Notes under the pieces: model-generated
Seen by the model: only the letters and a program-made list of their open reading frames with translations
What the model was told of the DNA's origin: nothing
Database searches by the model: none
Assembly (NCBI GenBank): GCA_964556395.1
Contig: CAZKVR010000003.1
Coordinates: 48,779-112,778, forward strand
Length of the DNA stretch: 64,000 nucleotides
Origin: WJKR01 sp964556395
GTDB taxonomy: Archaea; Nanobdellota; Nanobdellia; Woesearchaeales; WJKR01
Reading direction: 5' to 3'
Translations under genes and position numbers: made by a program
Shown: positions 51,251 to 59,681 of the stretch, in pieces
Layout: every line of letters begins with the position of its first letter
Position numbering within the stretch: the stretch's first letter is position 1

Positions 51251-51988
51251 ATGTACACTTACGTGGAGAGTCCTGGCGAGAGAGCCATCAAAGCGGAGCT
51301 GAGACATCTCAAGATAAGGTTCTACCAGGAGAAGAAGATCACAGGACTCCGAGGAGACACCAAATCATACCGCATCGCCGATTTCTACCTCCCACAATAT
51401 GATGCCTACATTGAGTTCTTGGGAGGGTGGAACAGCGGCGAGGATGAGCAGCGACGTTACAAGCACAAGATGGCAGTCTACAGGAAGAACGGCATAGAAT
51501 GCTTATACATATTCCCGAATCAACTCCACTACACCCCCAACGTCATCAAGAAATATCTGAACAGATTGAACAACCAAAAAGAAACTCACCCTGCCGAAGA
51601 AAAGACGAAGCAACAGGTCCAAAAACACCACAGAAAAGATATCTACAGAGAAGTCCTAAAGGAAAAGGTCAAGGACATGTGGGACAAAGAGGACCAGAAA
51701 AGGAAAGAACAGGAGAAAAAGAAGAGATTCAACTTCTTCAAAGACACCTGGTTGGGGGAAAATATCAAAGAAGCAACAGGATGGGCAGTACATAATGTCA
51801 TCTACACTATACTTGTCACTATATTATACATAACGTATTACTCAGCGATAATTGGCGTATTTTTCAGCATCGTCTGGACACTCATAGAATACAATCAAGC
51901 AAGCATTTACCTGGGAGCCACATCGCTAGCGTTCTTCCTTGCGTTGAAATACATTCGAGACAAGAAGTATATAGATCGGTTCACTTAA
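51251..51988 (+). CDS. Membrane-anchored PD-(D/E)XK nuclease-like protein
   Basis: A 245-residue protein in three parts. The N-terminal 90 residues fit a PD-(D/E)XK nuclease core: E at ESPGERAIKAEL, RIADFYLPQYDAYIEFLGG (D-x-n-E-F), then a helix and GIECLYIFP. A lysine-rich coiled coil follows (about 110-165), and the last 70 residues form two or three transmembrane helices. A membrane-tethered nuclease is unusual and suggests degradation of incoming DNA. TTTAAATAAT lies about 26 bp before ATG. It lies next to the HEPN gene in a low-GC region. Confidence 0.65.
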   Translation: MYTYVESPGERAIKAELRHLKIRFYQEKKITGLRGDTKSYRIADFYLPQYDAYIEFLGGWNSGEDEQRRYKHKMAVYRKNGIECLYIFPNQLHYTPNVIKKYLNRLNNQKETHPAEEKTKQQVQKHHRKDIYREVLKEKVKDMWDKEDQKRKEQEKKKRFNFFKDTWLGENIKEATGWAVHNVIYTILVTILYITYYSAIIGVFFSIVWTLIEYNQASIYLGATSLAFFLALKYIRDKKYIDRFT

Positions 51989-52085
51989 GAACCACCAAAC
52001 AAAAAATATCATAACAAATCCAAAAAAACCGGAAGAAATAAAATATACAGAAACCATTATTAACCACTTCCTTTCTCCTAAGAAC

Positions 52086-52535
52086 ATGCCTTTCATCGTC
52101 GCGGCCTTCCTCTTCCACCAGGACAAGGTGCTCCTCATCAAGCACAAGAAGTCTGGCAAGTGGCTCCCCGTCGGCGGCCACGTCGAGATAGGAGAAACCC
52201 TCCAGCAAGCCCTCGAACGAGAGATACAAGAAGAGACCAGCCTCACCGGCTGCGAGTTCCCGCTCCCGCCAAAGACGTTCGAGGAAGACGACCACAACAA
52301 GCGAGAACCACTCCCCTTCCACGTCCAGACCAAGGACGGCGGGACGACGATAGAATACGCCGGCACCACCCACTCCAAGGACGTCCGGCCGCAAGAAGCA
52401 GAAATAACAGACTACAAATTCCTCACCCTAGAAGAGATGGAAACCTCCACTGAAATACTGCCTGTCGTCAAGGAGAAGGCAAAGCTGGCGAAAGAATGCT
52501 TGAAAAATAGCTCCAACCCCCAACTATCTTTATAA
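52086..52535 (+). CDS. NUDIX hydrolase
   Basis: A 149-residue pyrophosphohydrolase. The Nudix box GHVEIGETLQQALEREIQEE matches Gx5Ex7REUxEExGU, giving the metal site. The substrate, perhaps a damaged nucleotide or NDP-sugar, is not evident. ATTATTAACC lies about 27 bp before ATG, giving a leaderless transcript. Codon use returns to the usual G+C-rich style after the A+T-rich island. Confidence 0.9.
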   Translation: MPFIVAAFLFHQDKVLLIKHKKSGKWLPVGGHVEIGETLQQALEREIQEETSLTGCEFPLPPKTFEEDDHNKREPLPFHVQTKDGGTTIEYAGTTHSKDVRPQEAEITDYKFLTLEEMETSTEILPVVKEKAKLAKECLKNSSNPQLSL

Positions 52536-52558
52536 ATGATTGTTGACCTCCTCCTGCC

Positions 52559-52969
52559 ATGTCGAAGACCATCCCGCTCTACGGGCGTCTTGAGAAGAAG
52601 CGGTCGTTCCTCTCGACCATCGTGAGAGGGACCCCGTCCGAGTTCGAGGTCTTGGGGAGGAAGGTCCAACTCATAGGGCCTTTGTATGAGATGAGGAAGA
52701 TGCAGGAGTTCTACGATTCTTATTGGGAGTCGTTCGTCCAAGGCCTCAACGACATCAACCCCTCCCAGGAGTTCAACAGCGATTACGTCAAACACCGTTT
52801 CAACAGCCTCTCAACCTCGGAGCAGGCCCTGGTACAAAGGGATTGCGCGAAGATATACGCCTTCCATGACAAGCTCACGTACGGGCAGTTCACAGACGTT
52901 GTCAACTCATACCTCACAGAAGAAAGAATCGCATCAGAACCATCACTCACGCCCGACGACAGCGCATGA
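52559..52969 (+). CDS. Hypothetical protein (136 aa)
   Basis: A soluble, mixed charged protein with no recognised domain. SKTIPLYGRLEKKRSFLSTIVRG near the N-terminus is basic. Its promoter CTTTATAAATG overlaps the end of the NUDIX gene and the ATG is about 28 bp after it. Codons include more G/T endings than the NUDIX gene before it. Confidence 0.6.
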   Translation: MSKTIPLYGRLEKKRSFLSTIVRGTPSEFEVLGRKVQLIGPLYEMRKMQEFYDSYWESFVQGLNDINPSQEFNSDYVKHRFNSLSTSEQALVQRDCAKIYAFHDKLTYGQFTDVVNSYLTEERIASEPSLTPDDSA

Positions 52970-53075
52970 ACACCCCCTCACACCCTATGAAACAGTCCTC
53001 CCGGTCACGCGAAGCCGCCAAAACCTATAAATATCATTGTCCGTCGAGCAAGACTTGCAAAAAGGGTGTTTGATC

Positions 53076-53873
53076 ATGGACTGGCGTTTCATCGCGATCT
53101 ACGGCTGCTTGTCACTCCTGCTCTACCTCGGAGCCATACTGTACCATTCGTGGAAGAGCAGGAAGCCAACCCTGCCAAGATCCACGTTCAGCCTCAAGAA
53201 CTATTACATCCTCTTCTCGCCAGCCCCCGTCGCAGCCCTCGCCTACTCCGCACTGGTCGGCTCCTGGACCCCAGCGCTGGTGTTCTGCGCGTTCTGCATC
53301 ACGGGCATCCTCGGAGAGGTCATGTACTCGCTGTGGTGGAGCCAGTACTACACCAAGCGGTTCTGGGTCTACACCACCGACACCTGGCTGAACAAGTACA
53401 CCAGCGCGCTCAACTTCATCCCCTGGGGCCTCGGAGGGTTCGTCAACCTCGCCGTGCTCGACCTGTTCCCGCTGTTCGGAACGGCGACACCCCCATTACT
53501 GTTCGTCGCGGCGTTCGCCACCACCGCCGTCGTACAGCTCGTCGTGTTCAAAGCTTTCGTCAGGAAGCGTTTCAAGAGGGTGACGCCCAAGAACTGGCTC
53601 TTCTTCATAACCCCCATCCTCACACCCCTAGCCTGGCTGGCGTACCGCTACGGCTCCGAGCCACTCCTCATGATCGCGGCGGTCGGCGTCGCCGCAACGC
53701 TCCTCGAATACCTCATGGGAAAGGCATGCGAAGGGCTATTAGGACGGAAGCTGTGGACCTACCAGCACGTCGCGAAAGACCACGGGCACTTCACACCACT
53801 CTCCATACCAGCGTTCGCGACGGGCGGAGTATACTTCTGGATCGTCTACGAACTCGTCAAAGCGCTCCTCTGA
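53076..53873 (+). CDS. Polytopic membrane protein with internal duplication
   Basis: A 265-residue protein with about eight transmembrane helices. Two halves share a pattern: first GEVMYSLWW...FWVYTTDTWLNKYTSALNFIPWG, then LLEYLMGKACEG...LWTYQH...HFTPLSIPAFATGG, so a W-x-Y element followed by a T-x-x-x-x-IP turn recurs. The function is unknown. The ATG at 53076 is favoured, as CCTATAAATATC gives a start near 53055 and GGGTG lies before the ATG. TspO follows. Confidence 0.65.
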   Translation: MDWRFIAIYGCLSLLLYLGAILYHSWKSRKPTLPRSTFSLKNYYILFSPAPVAALAYSALVGSWTPALVFCAFCITGILGEVMYSLWWSQYYTKRFWVYTTDTWLNKYTSALNFIPWGLGGFVNLAVLDLFPLFGTATPPLLFVAAFATTAVVQLVVFKAFVRKRFKRVTPKNWLFFITPILTPLAWLAYRYGSEPLLMIAAVGVAATLLEYLMGKACEGLLGRKLWTYQHVAKDHGHFTPLSIPAFATGGVYFWIVYELVKALL

Positions 53874-53930
53874 GCAAGGAATTTCCTAGTGCAAAAACCA
53901 TTATAAACCACTTACCCCATTACAAGCACC

Positions 53931-54383
53931 ATGAACTTCCGCAACCTCGTCCTCGCAGTCATCCTCTGCCTCCTCGTAGGCTTCACCGCCGGCCAGCTCA
54001 CCGACTCGGACTCGGACTGGTTCCAGGACTTGGAGAAGCCGTCGTTCTACCCGCCCGGCTACCTGTTCGGGCTCGTCTGGACCGCCCTCTACGTCGCCAT
54101 GGGAGTCTCACTCTACCTCGTCACCGAACGGACCAGGGAGAAACTGCCGTACATCCTGTTCGGAAGCCAGCTCCTGCTCAACTTCGCATGGACGTTCATC
54201 TTCTTCAGCCTCAAGAGCATACCATTAGCGCTCATAGAAATACTATTGTTATTAGGAATCCTCACGTGGACGACGATAGAATTCAAGAAACACTCCCAGC
54301 CCGCGGCGATACTGCTCCTGCCGTACATCGCCTGGGTGGCGTTCGCCACGGTATTGACGGCAAGCATCCTCGTGCTGAACTGA
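53931..54383 (+). CDS. TspO/MBR family protein
   Basis: A 150-residue membrane protein with five helices. Signatures are DLEKPSFYPPGYLFGLVWTALYVAMG, in parts, LNFAWTFIFF near the middle and PYIAWVAFATVL near the end. TspO binds tetrapyrroles and cholesterol-like ligands and is linked to stress and porphyrin handling. A B12-using enzyme is elsewhere in the window but the link is only suggestive. TTATAAACC gives a leaderless mRNA. Confidence 0.93.
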   Translation: MNFRNLVLAVILCLLVGFTAGQLTDSDSDWFQDLEKPSFYPPGYLFGLVWTALYVAMGVSLYLVTERTREKLPYILFGSQLLLNFAWTFIFFSLKSIPLALIEILLLLGILTWTTIEFKKHSQPAAILLLPYIAWVAFATVLTASILVLN

Positions 54384-54442
54384 AAGCCCACTGGACACCC
54401 GCGGCGCGAACCGTTTTAACTCAGCATAGCTTTCTCAGGACT

Positions 54443-54541
54443 ATGGCAACCAAGAAGCATTTCTCGAACCGTAAGACACTGGCTCAGAAGGCTCGAGTCG
54501 CGAGGAGAGGGAAAGGTAGCTGGTATGAGATTGAGCCGTAA
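54443..54541 (+). CDS. Small basic protein (32 aa)
   Basis: A 32-codon frame (starting MATKKHFSNRK) that is strongly basic and ends in GSWYEIEP. Size and charge resemble tiny ribosomal proteins such as eL39, but the key eL39 residues are not clear, so no name is given. TTTTAACTC lies about 27 bp before ATG. The ORF sits alone between TspO and the ribbon-helix-helix operon. Confidence 0.5.
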   Translation: MATKKHFSNRKTLAQKARVARRGKGSWYEIEP

Positions 54542-54646
54542 GAGGTCTTGATGATGCTCCACACCACCACTTCATTTAAAAATAAAACACAATCTTTAAA
54601 TAATATAATTATTAACATTACAGCAATTACCCAAAAGGTGATTGCC

Positions 54647-55210
54647 ATGAGAACGGAATTCGACAACATCACCTCGAGCATCAGCATCTCCATGGGCCTG
54701 AAGAACAGGATAAGAAAGCTCAAAGGCAGCATGACCTACGAGCAATACCTCAACCACATCCTCAGGAACCAGAAAGAGCCACCAAAAGAGACACCACACA
54801 ACACCATGATAGAGATAGCGAGGTTCGACAGGAAAACGCTCGTCCACAACCACGGCGACTATAAGCTCCTACTACAGTACAACGAGCCCACCGACAGCGA
54901 CAACCACATCTTCGACATCAGCATCGAACGAGTCCTCCACAAAGGAAGAGAAACAACCATGGACGAGTTCCTCAAAGCATACCAGAGCAAGCACGAAGGA
55001 AAAGTCGCCAAGAGCTACGAAATCTACTTCCAACTACTCGAAACAGTCATCAACCGAGAGACGAAGATACGGTTCAAGCACAAGGGACGGATGGAGGACC
55101 ACGAGCAATGGAAAAAGGAGTTCGACAACCTCGGACTCACAAGGAAGGCGTACGAGTACGACATCCAAGACAAGCTCGCAGACTACGAGAGCGGAGTCGC
55201 GTTCCAGTGA
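54647..55210 (+). CDS. Possible ribbon-helix-helix protein
   Basis: A 187-residue protein. The N-terminal 45 residues fit a ribbon-helix-helix DNA-binding fold: a strand in NITSSISISM, helix 1 in GLKNRIRKL and helix 2 in TYEQYLNHIL. The rest is helical and charged. It is preceded by AAGGTGAT. Its end overlaps the GTG start of the next gene (GTGA), which is typical of regulator-partner pairs such as toxin-antitoxin loci. The true partner relation is inference. Confidence 0.55.
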   Translation: MRTEFDNITSSISISMGLKNRIRKLKGSMTYEQYLNHILRNQKEPPKETPHNTMIEIARFDRKTLVHNHGDYKLLLQYNEPTDSDNHIFDISIERVLHKGRETTMDEFLKAYQSKHEGKVAKSYEIYFQLLETVINRETKIRFKHKGRMEDHEQWKKEFDNLGLTRKAYEYDIQDKLADYESGVAFQ

Positions 55211-55836
55211 TAGACCTCGAACAGCTCAAGACATACTTCGCCAAGACAGGCACCACCAAAGTAGGAGCCTACAGGTTCACCACGACCATCCAGCAAGACG
55301 AGGACGAGACGTTCTCCATCAACACGAAAGCACAACAGGACGACACCAAAGAAGAACACCTCGTCAAGATCAGGCTAGGACTGGAACGACACCAAGAAGG
55401 AGCAGGAACAGCACACCACCCGGACCAACCCCACTTTGAACTCGACTACTACAAGACGGACAGGCAGACGTTCGCAGCCACACTATACTTCGAATTCGAC
55501 AACCCCACAGACAAAGAGCTCATGGGATACGCGAAAGGCACCGTCGTCCTCATCACCAGGATGCTACAACGATTCTTCACAACACACCACCTCCCAGCTA
55601 AAGAACTCGAAAAGATAGTCGCGACGAGCCTCGTCCAGGAAGAGCTCGCAACCTACGAGCAACCCCTCATCGACGCGCTCTACCGCTGCTACAAGAACAG
55701 CGCGCTCACCGTCCGACGCAAAGGGATGCCGCCACTCGTCATCAAGACCGAACACAACCTCAAGAAACACCTCGGACACCGAGACCTCAAGCCGATCTAC
55801 ACGCCGCTCCTCGAAAAGATACGGGAAGAAGACTGA
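55207..55836 (+). CDS. Hypothetical protein co-transcribed with the RHH-like gene
   Basis: A 209-residue soluble protein with no recognised domain, containing ELDYYKTDRQTFAATLYFEFD in the middle and helices thereafter. GTG start overlapping the upstream stop, so translation is coupled. There are no nuclease motifs that I can see, which weakens a toxin reading. Codons are A/C-ending. Confidence 0.6.
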   Translation: MIDLEQLKTYFAKTGTTKVGAYRFTTTIQQDEDETFSINTKAQQDDTKEEHLVKIRLGLERHQEGAGTAHHPDQPHFELDYYKTDRQTFAATLYFEFDNPTDKELMGYAKGTVVLITRMLQRFFTTHHLPAKELEKIVATSLVQEELATYEQPLIDALYRCYKNSALTVRRKGMPPLVIKTEHNLKKHLGHRDLKPIYTPLLEKIREED

Positions 55837-55918
55837 AAGAACACCAAAAAACGCAAAGAATAACACCCCAACACCTCTATCTTCCACACACCCACAGCAA
55901 CGAGCAGTCCTCGCGTCG

Positions 55919-56551
55919 TTGCCGATCGACGGCGTCGAAGCCTGCACCGCCACCCTCGAAGAAGTGGAAGCGCTGCTAGAAGACGAGGAACACCTAGAAT
56001 TCCTCAAACAGTACGGGCACAACACCCTCCACGCACCGTTCAAGCAAGGTTTCAAACTCACGAAAGGTTCTGAAGACGCGAAGAACATCGTCACGCTCGC
56101 AAGGAAGATGAACGCCAAGCACATCGTGTTCCACCGCTACAACACGGACTCAGTAGACACGCTCGAAAGGCTGGGATACCCGTTCACCATCGAGAACACC
56201 GTCACCGGCGACTGGCACGGAGAAAAACTCACCACCCTCTTCAAAGAACACCCTGACCTGCGCATGACCTTGGACACCTCCCACGCGCTCCACTACGGAG
56301 AGGAAGAATTGGCACTGTTAGCGAGAAACCTCGAAGGAAACATCACGCACGTACACCTCAGCAACATCCTCGGAGAAAGGCATCACCGCCAGTTCACAGC
56401 AGAAGGAGGCGAAGAACGGCTCCGAAGAATCCTCGACCGATTACCACTGAGAGAACCCCTCATGACAGTAGAAGAGAACTTTGACAGGGTAGAAGACATC
56501 GGTCCGGAACTGGATCTGATAAGGAAGAAGTTCCGAGAACAGGGATCATAA
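55919..56551 (+). CDS. Xylose-isomerase-like TIM barrel protein (start uncertain)
   Basis: A protein of the AP endonuclease 2/xylose isomerase-like superfamily. Metal ligands are suggested by HAPF, HIVFH, TIENT (E), TLDTSHALH (D, H), THVHLSN (H) and TVEEN (E). Such enzymes isomerise sugars or cut DNA at abasic sites. The length (210 aa) is short. The frame is open upstream to about 55850 and seems to code (YLPHPQQRAVLASLPIDG), but no ATG or GTG is seen, and the TTG at 55919 would delete the first strand. A frameshift or non-standard start may be present. Confidence 0.6.
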   Translation: MPIDGVEACTATLEEVEALLEDEEHLEFLKQYGHNTLHAPFKQGFKLTKGSEDAKNIVTLARKMNAKHIVFHRYNTDSVDTLERLGYPFTIENTVTGDWHGEKLTTLFKEHPDLRMTLDTSHALHYGEEELALLARNLEGNITHVHLSNILGERHHRQFTAEGGEERLRRILDRLPLREPLMTVEENFDRVEDIGPELDLIRKKFREQGS

Positions 56552-56574
56552 AAAGAAAAAAATGTTTGGTTTTT

Positions 56575-57144
56575 CTACGTGGCGGCCTCATCAGCGTCGC
56601 CAGAGCCTTCAGACCTGTCGGCCTCGCTGTAGAGGAAGCGGTACCACGGCGGTTTCTCGTCAACTCCGCCGCCGCGACCCATCTCGAACCTCGTCGTCGC
56701 CTTGCCCGGGATGAAACCCAGGTATCGGACCTTCTCGCGAGCCCTCACCGTGGCGGAGCCGTCCTGGTCCACGTCGACAGTGACGTTCTCAGCACGAGTG
56801 AGCCGTTCCTGATGCCGTTCTAGGAATCGATCCATGTTCCGCTGCAAGGCTTGCCGGGCTTGCTCGTTCTCTACCTGCGACAACGCCTGGTCGAGTCCGC
56901 GGTGGACGACCTGGCCGTCGCGCTCGACGAGCGGGCCGCTGCCGTTCATACGGTCCTGCACGCTGTCAGGCCCGTCATCACGCACACCATCCTCAGGCAT
57001 GTCTTCAGGCATGGTCTCGTTGCGCATGTCGTCGTCCATCATCTTATCATCCGCCGTCGGCACCCCATCAGGGGATTGGTTCGCGGCGAACGCGAAGGAT
57101 GACGCCAACACCGTCACCACGAGCATCACTAGCAGTTTTCTCAT
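56575..57144 (-). CDS. Exported hypothetical protein (189 aa)
   Basis: A signal peptide (MRKLLVMLVVTVLASSFAFAA) is followed by an acidic low-complexity stretch (MMDDDMRNETMPEDMPED), a helical part, and a basic beta-like end (ATVRAREKVRYLGFIPGKATTRFEMG). Unknown function. ATG at 57144 is preceded by GAGGTG. Downstream is the TIM barrel gene, convergent. Confidence 0.6.
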   Translation of the reverse strand: MRKLLVMLVVTVLASSFAFAANQSPDGVPTADDKMMDDDMRNETMPEDMPEDGVRDDGPDSVQDRMNGSGPLVERDGQVVHRGLDQALSQVENEQARQALQRNMDRFLERHQERLTRAENVTVDVDQDGSATVRAREKVRYLGFIPGKATTRFEMGRGGGVDEKPPWYRFLYSEADRSEGSGDADEAAT

Positions 57145-57316
57145 ATTAAAACACCTCGTACGCGTCGCTTCTCCTGAGCCACACGCCATACCATATTGTA
57201 AGACACGCTTTCTTATAAGCATACTTGTAGGCAAGTCCTGTGAAGCGTCTCGGAAGACTCCAGAAACGCCCAGAATCCTTCGAGAAGCTTCATGACGCTT
57301 TTTCTCGTCGAGCGGT

Positions 57317-59269
57317 TCAGATATACACTGCTTCGGGGTCGTCGGTGCGGATGCCGTCTATGATGAGGTAGTTCCACAGCAAGCCTTTGCGCTTGGTGAC
57401 GGTGACCGCGAAGCCGGCTTCCTGGAAGACCTTCTTGAGTTTCTGCTTGTTGCCGATGACTTCCTTGTTCGGGATGACCTTGTACATGTCGACGTAGTCG
57501 AAGAAGTGTATCCGGCCGTTCATCGGCGTGACTTTGGCGAGCTGTCGCAGGTAGTCCTTCTCGTCCTCGAGGCTGGTGAGGATTCCGAAGCTGAACACCT
57601 CGTCCACGTCCGTGATGGTGGGGTGGATTCTGCGGTGGACGTGCTCGTCGGCTATGAGGTGGATGTGGTGTCGTCCTTTGCCCAGCCGTCGTGGTATGAT
57701 CTTGTGGAGTGGTCCGGGGTGTTCGACGATGATGTGGTGTTCCGGGCCGCGCTTGTGGATGGCCTTGCTGACGAGGCCGCTGGAAGCGCCGAGTTCGAGG
57801 ACGGTCTTGCCGTGCACCTGGGCGTTGGCCAACAGCCGTCGTTGGATGCGCCGGGGGAAGAATATCCGTTCTGCGAAGAATGAGAGGTAGGCGGTGTCGT
57901 TCTGGAACCTTATGGTGGCGCTGCTGTCGTAGTAGAACTTGAGGAGGAGGTAGATGGGGATTCCGAAGAGTACGAACGAGAAGAGTATGCTGAGGGTGTG
58001 GATCGCGGCCTGTTCTTTGAGCGCCCACATGACGACTAGGCCTATGGTGAAGAGCATGAGGAGTACCGGTCCGACGGTGCCTCCGGGCGCTATGTACGGC
58101 CTTTCGATGTCCTTGTACTTGCGTCTGATGACGAGGAGGCTGAGGACGACGGCGGCGTAGAGGATGAGGAGCAGGGGTACGAGCATGTGCAATAACGTTT
58201 CGTAGTTGCCGGCTCCGAGTACTACGAGGATGCTTGTGAAGACCGTCTGGAAGATGATCGCCTTGTAGGGCGTCTCGTTCTTGGGGTGTATGTGCGCCAT
58301 CTGCGTTATGAAGAGCTTGTCCTTGGCGAGCGCTACTATCAGGTTGGGGCTGGCGACGATCCAGCCGGCGACGCTGCCGATGATGGCGAGGTAGACGAGG
58401 ATGCTGTAGACGTTGGAGGCGCCGGCGCCGTAGACGGTCTCGGCGAGGTCGCTGAGGGGGGCGACCGATTGTCCGAACTCCTGCCATGGTATGAGTGAGA
58501 ACGAGCTGATGGTGAAGAGGAATGAGATGAGGGCTATGACGATGGTGGCGCGGACCATGACTTTCGGCATGACCTTGCGTGGCTTGTTGACTTTCTCGGC
58601 GAGGAAGGTGGAGGTCTCCCAGCCGAAGAACGTCTCTGCGATGAAGAAGATGGTGACGAACACCAGTCCGGCGATGCCTATGAGGCCTCCGTCGGCCCCT
58701 CCCGGGGCGGTCCAGTCTGTGAACTTTGAGGTTTCGAACTCTCCGAGTCCTGGTATGAGTAGTCCGAAGACTGTCATCAGTGTTATGAAGGCGAACGCGA
58801 GGAGCATGGTCGTGCCGGTCTTGAGGCCTTTGAACGCCATGAGGTTGAAGATGAGCACGAAGAACAGGCTGGCGCCGATGAGGGCGTAGGGCGGCAGGAC
58901 TGGTCCGATGTAGGTGATGGCGCCTACGATGAGCATGGCGATGGTGACGTTCGCGGCTATGAGGGTCATCCAGCCGAGGAGGAATGATGGGAATCGTCCG
59001 AAGGCTTCCTTGGCGTACTCGTACACGCCGCCTTCTTTTGGGAAGATGCCGACGAGCTCTGCGAATATCGTGGAGAAGTAGACTGCGATGAGGCCCATGG
59101 CCGCCCAGCTTAGGATGGAGAAGAGTCCTGCTTCGCGGGCTCCGACGGCTGGGAGGAAGAAGATGCCTGTCCCCATGATGCTGTTGATGGTGATGAGGAA
59201 TATGGCTGTGAATCCTATCTTGCCCGCGGATGGTTTTTTCGGCTCTTGGGGTCGCTGCTCCTCACTCAT
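57317..59269 (-). CDS. APC-family permease fused to a methyltransferase-like domain
   Basis: A 650-residue protein. The first 460 residues form an APC-superfamily amino acid permease: 12 helices, with NSIMGTGIFFLP in helix 1 and the usual intracellular loop. The last 165 residues are a class I methyltransferase-like domain: GKTVLELGASSGLVSKAI, then IADEHVHRRI, DEVFSFGILTSL, and a final WNYLIIDG. The E-L-G-A-S-S-G loop suggests a possible SAM-binding site. The fusion is unusual; it might couple sensing and transport. ATG at 59269 has a TTTAAAGACC box upstream. Confidence 0.8.
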   Translation of the reverse strand: MSEEQRPQEPKKPSAGKIGFTAIFLITINSIMGTGIFFLPAVGAREAGLFSILSWAAMGLIAVYFSTIFAELVGIFPKEGGVYEYAKEAFGRFPSFLLGWMTLIAANVTIAMLIVGAITYIGPVLPPYALIGASLFFVLIFNLMAFKGLKTGTTMLLAFAFITLMTVFGLLIPGLGEFETSKFTDWTAPGGADGGLIGIAGLVFVTIFFIAETFFGWETSTFLAEKVNKPRKVMPKVMVRATIVIALISFLFTISSFSLIPWQEFGQSVAPLSDLAETVYGAGASNVYSILVYLAIIGSVAGWIVASPNLIVALAKDKLFITQMAHIHPKNETPYKAIIFQTVFTSILVVLGAGNYETLLHMLVPLLLILYAAVVLSLLVIRRKYKDIERPYIAPGGTVGPVLLMLFTIGLVVMWALKEQAAIHTLSILFSFVLFGIPIYLLLKFYYDSSATIRFQNDTAYLSFFAERIFFPRRIQRRLLANAQVHGKTVLELGASSGLVSKAIHKRGPEHHIIVEHPGPLHKIIPRRLGKGRHHIHLIADEHVHRRIHPTITDVDEVFSFGILTSLEDEKDYLRQLAKVTPMNGRIHFFDYVDMYKVIPNKEVIGNKQKLKKVFQEAGFAVTVTKRKGLLWNYLIIDGIRTDDPEAVYI

Positions 59270-59351
59270 GCCAGCCTTCAAGCAGGAAGGTCTTTAAAAA
59301 TCTTGTTCTTGAGAATGAAGGGTTAAAAAAAAAAATAAGAAGTGAGGAGGT

Positions 59352-59579
59352 TTACTCCTCGTTCTGCGCGGGCTCGTTCTGGTCCGGCCTGTCGAGCGCG
59401 ACGTCGACGGCCTTGGGGCCGCGGTCGCCCTGCGTGGGCTCGAACACGACGGCGTCGTTCTCGCGCAGGCTGGTGCCTGAGGCGAGCGCTGACTGGTGGA
59501 CGAAGTACTCCGACCCGTCCTCGCCGGCGATGAATCCAAATCCTTTCATGTCGTTAAAAAACTTCACTTTTCCTTTCAT
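59352..59579 (-). CDS. Cold shock protein (CspA family)
   Basis: A 75-residue single OB-fold RNA chaperone: KGKVKFFNDMKGFGFI (RNP1) and YFVHQSAL (RNP2), plus an acidic tail. Cold shock proteins of this type entered some archaea from bacteria. The TATAAA-like box is about 100 bp upstream (59677-59686), so the mRNA would have a leader of about 75-80 nt, longer than the leaderless norm here. This echoes regulation by a structured bacterial cspA leader. Confidence 0.92.
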   Translation of the reverse strand: MKGKVKFFNDMKGFGFIAGEDGSEYFVHQSALASGTSLRENDAVVFEPTQGDRGPKAVDVALDRPDQNEPAQNEE

Positions 59580-59681
59580 GTTCTATACTCTCCGTTCTGG
59601 TTTCTCAGAAAAAACTCCTTGCACTGGCCCTTGCGGGAGACGAGAATGTCTTTTCCTATTGCGAGTAGAGAGAAGTTCTCT

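Noticed and set aside
50266..52085. Integrase-type island with att repeats at tRNA-Gln
   Set aside because: No repeat of the tRNA 3' end and no integrase gene was seen downstream, so only base composition and position support transfer.
57212..57290. Possible further copy of the intergenic repeat (TTGTAGGCAAGTCC)
   Set aside because: Only one short block resembles the element, and it forms its own small hairpin ACTTG/CAAGT; the CATTCAGG block is missing.
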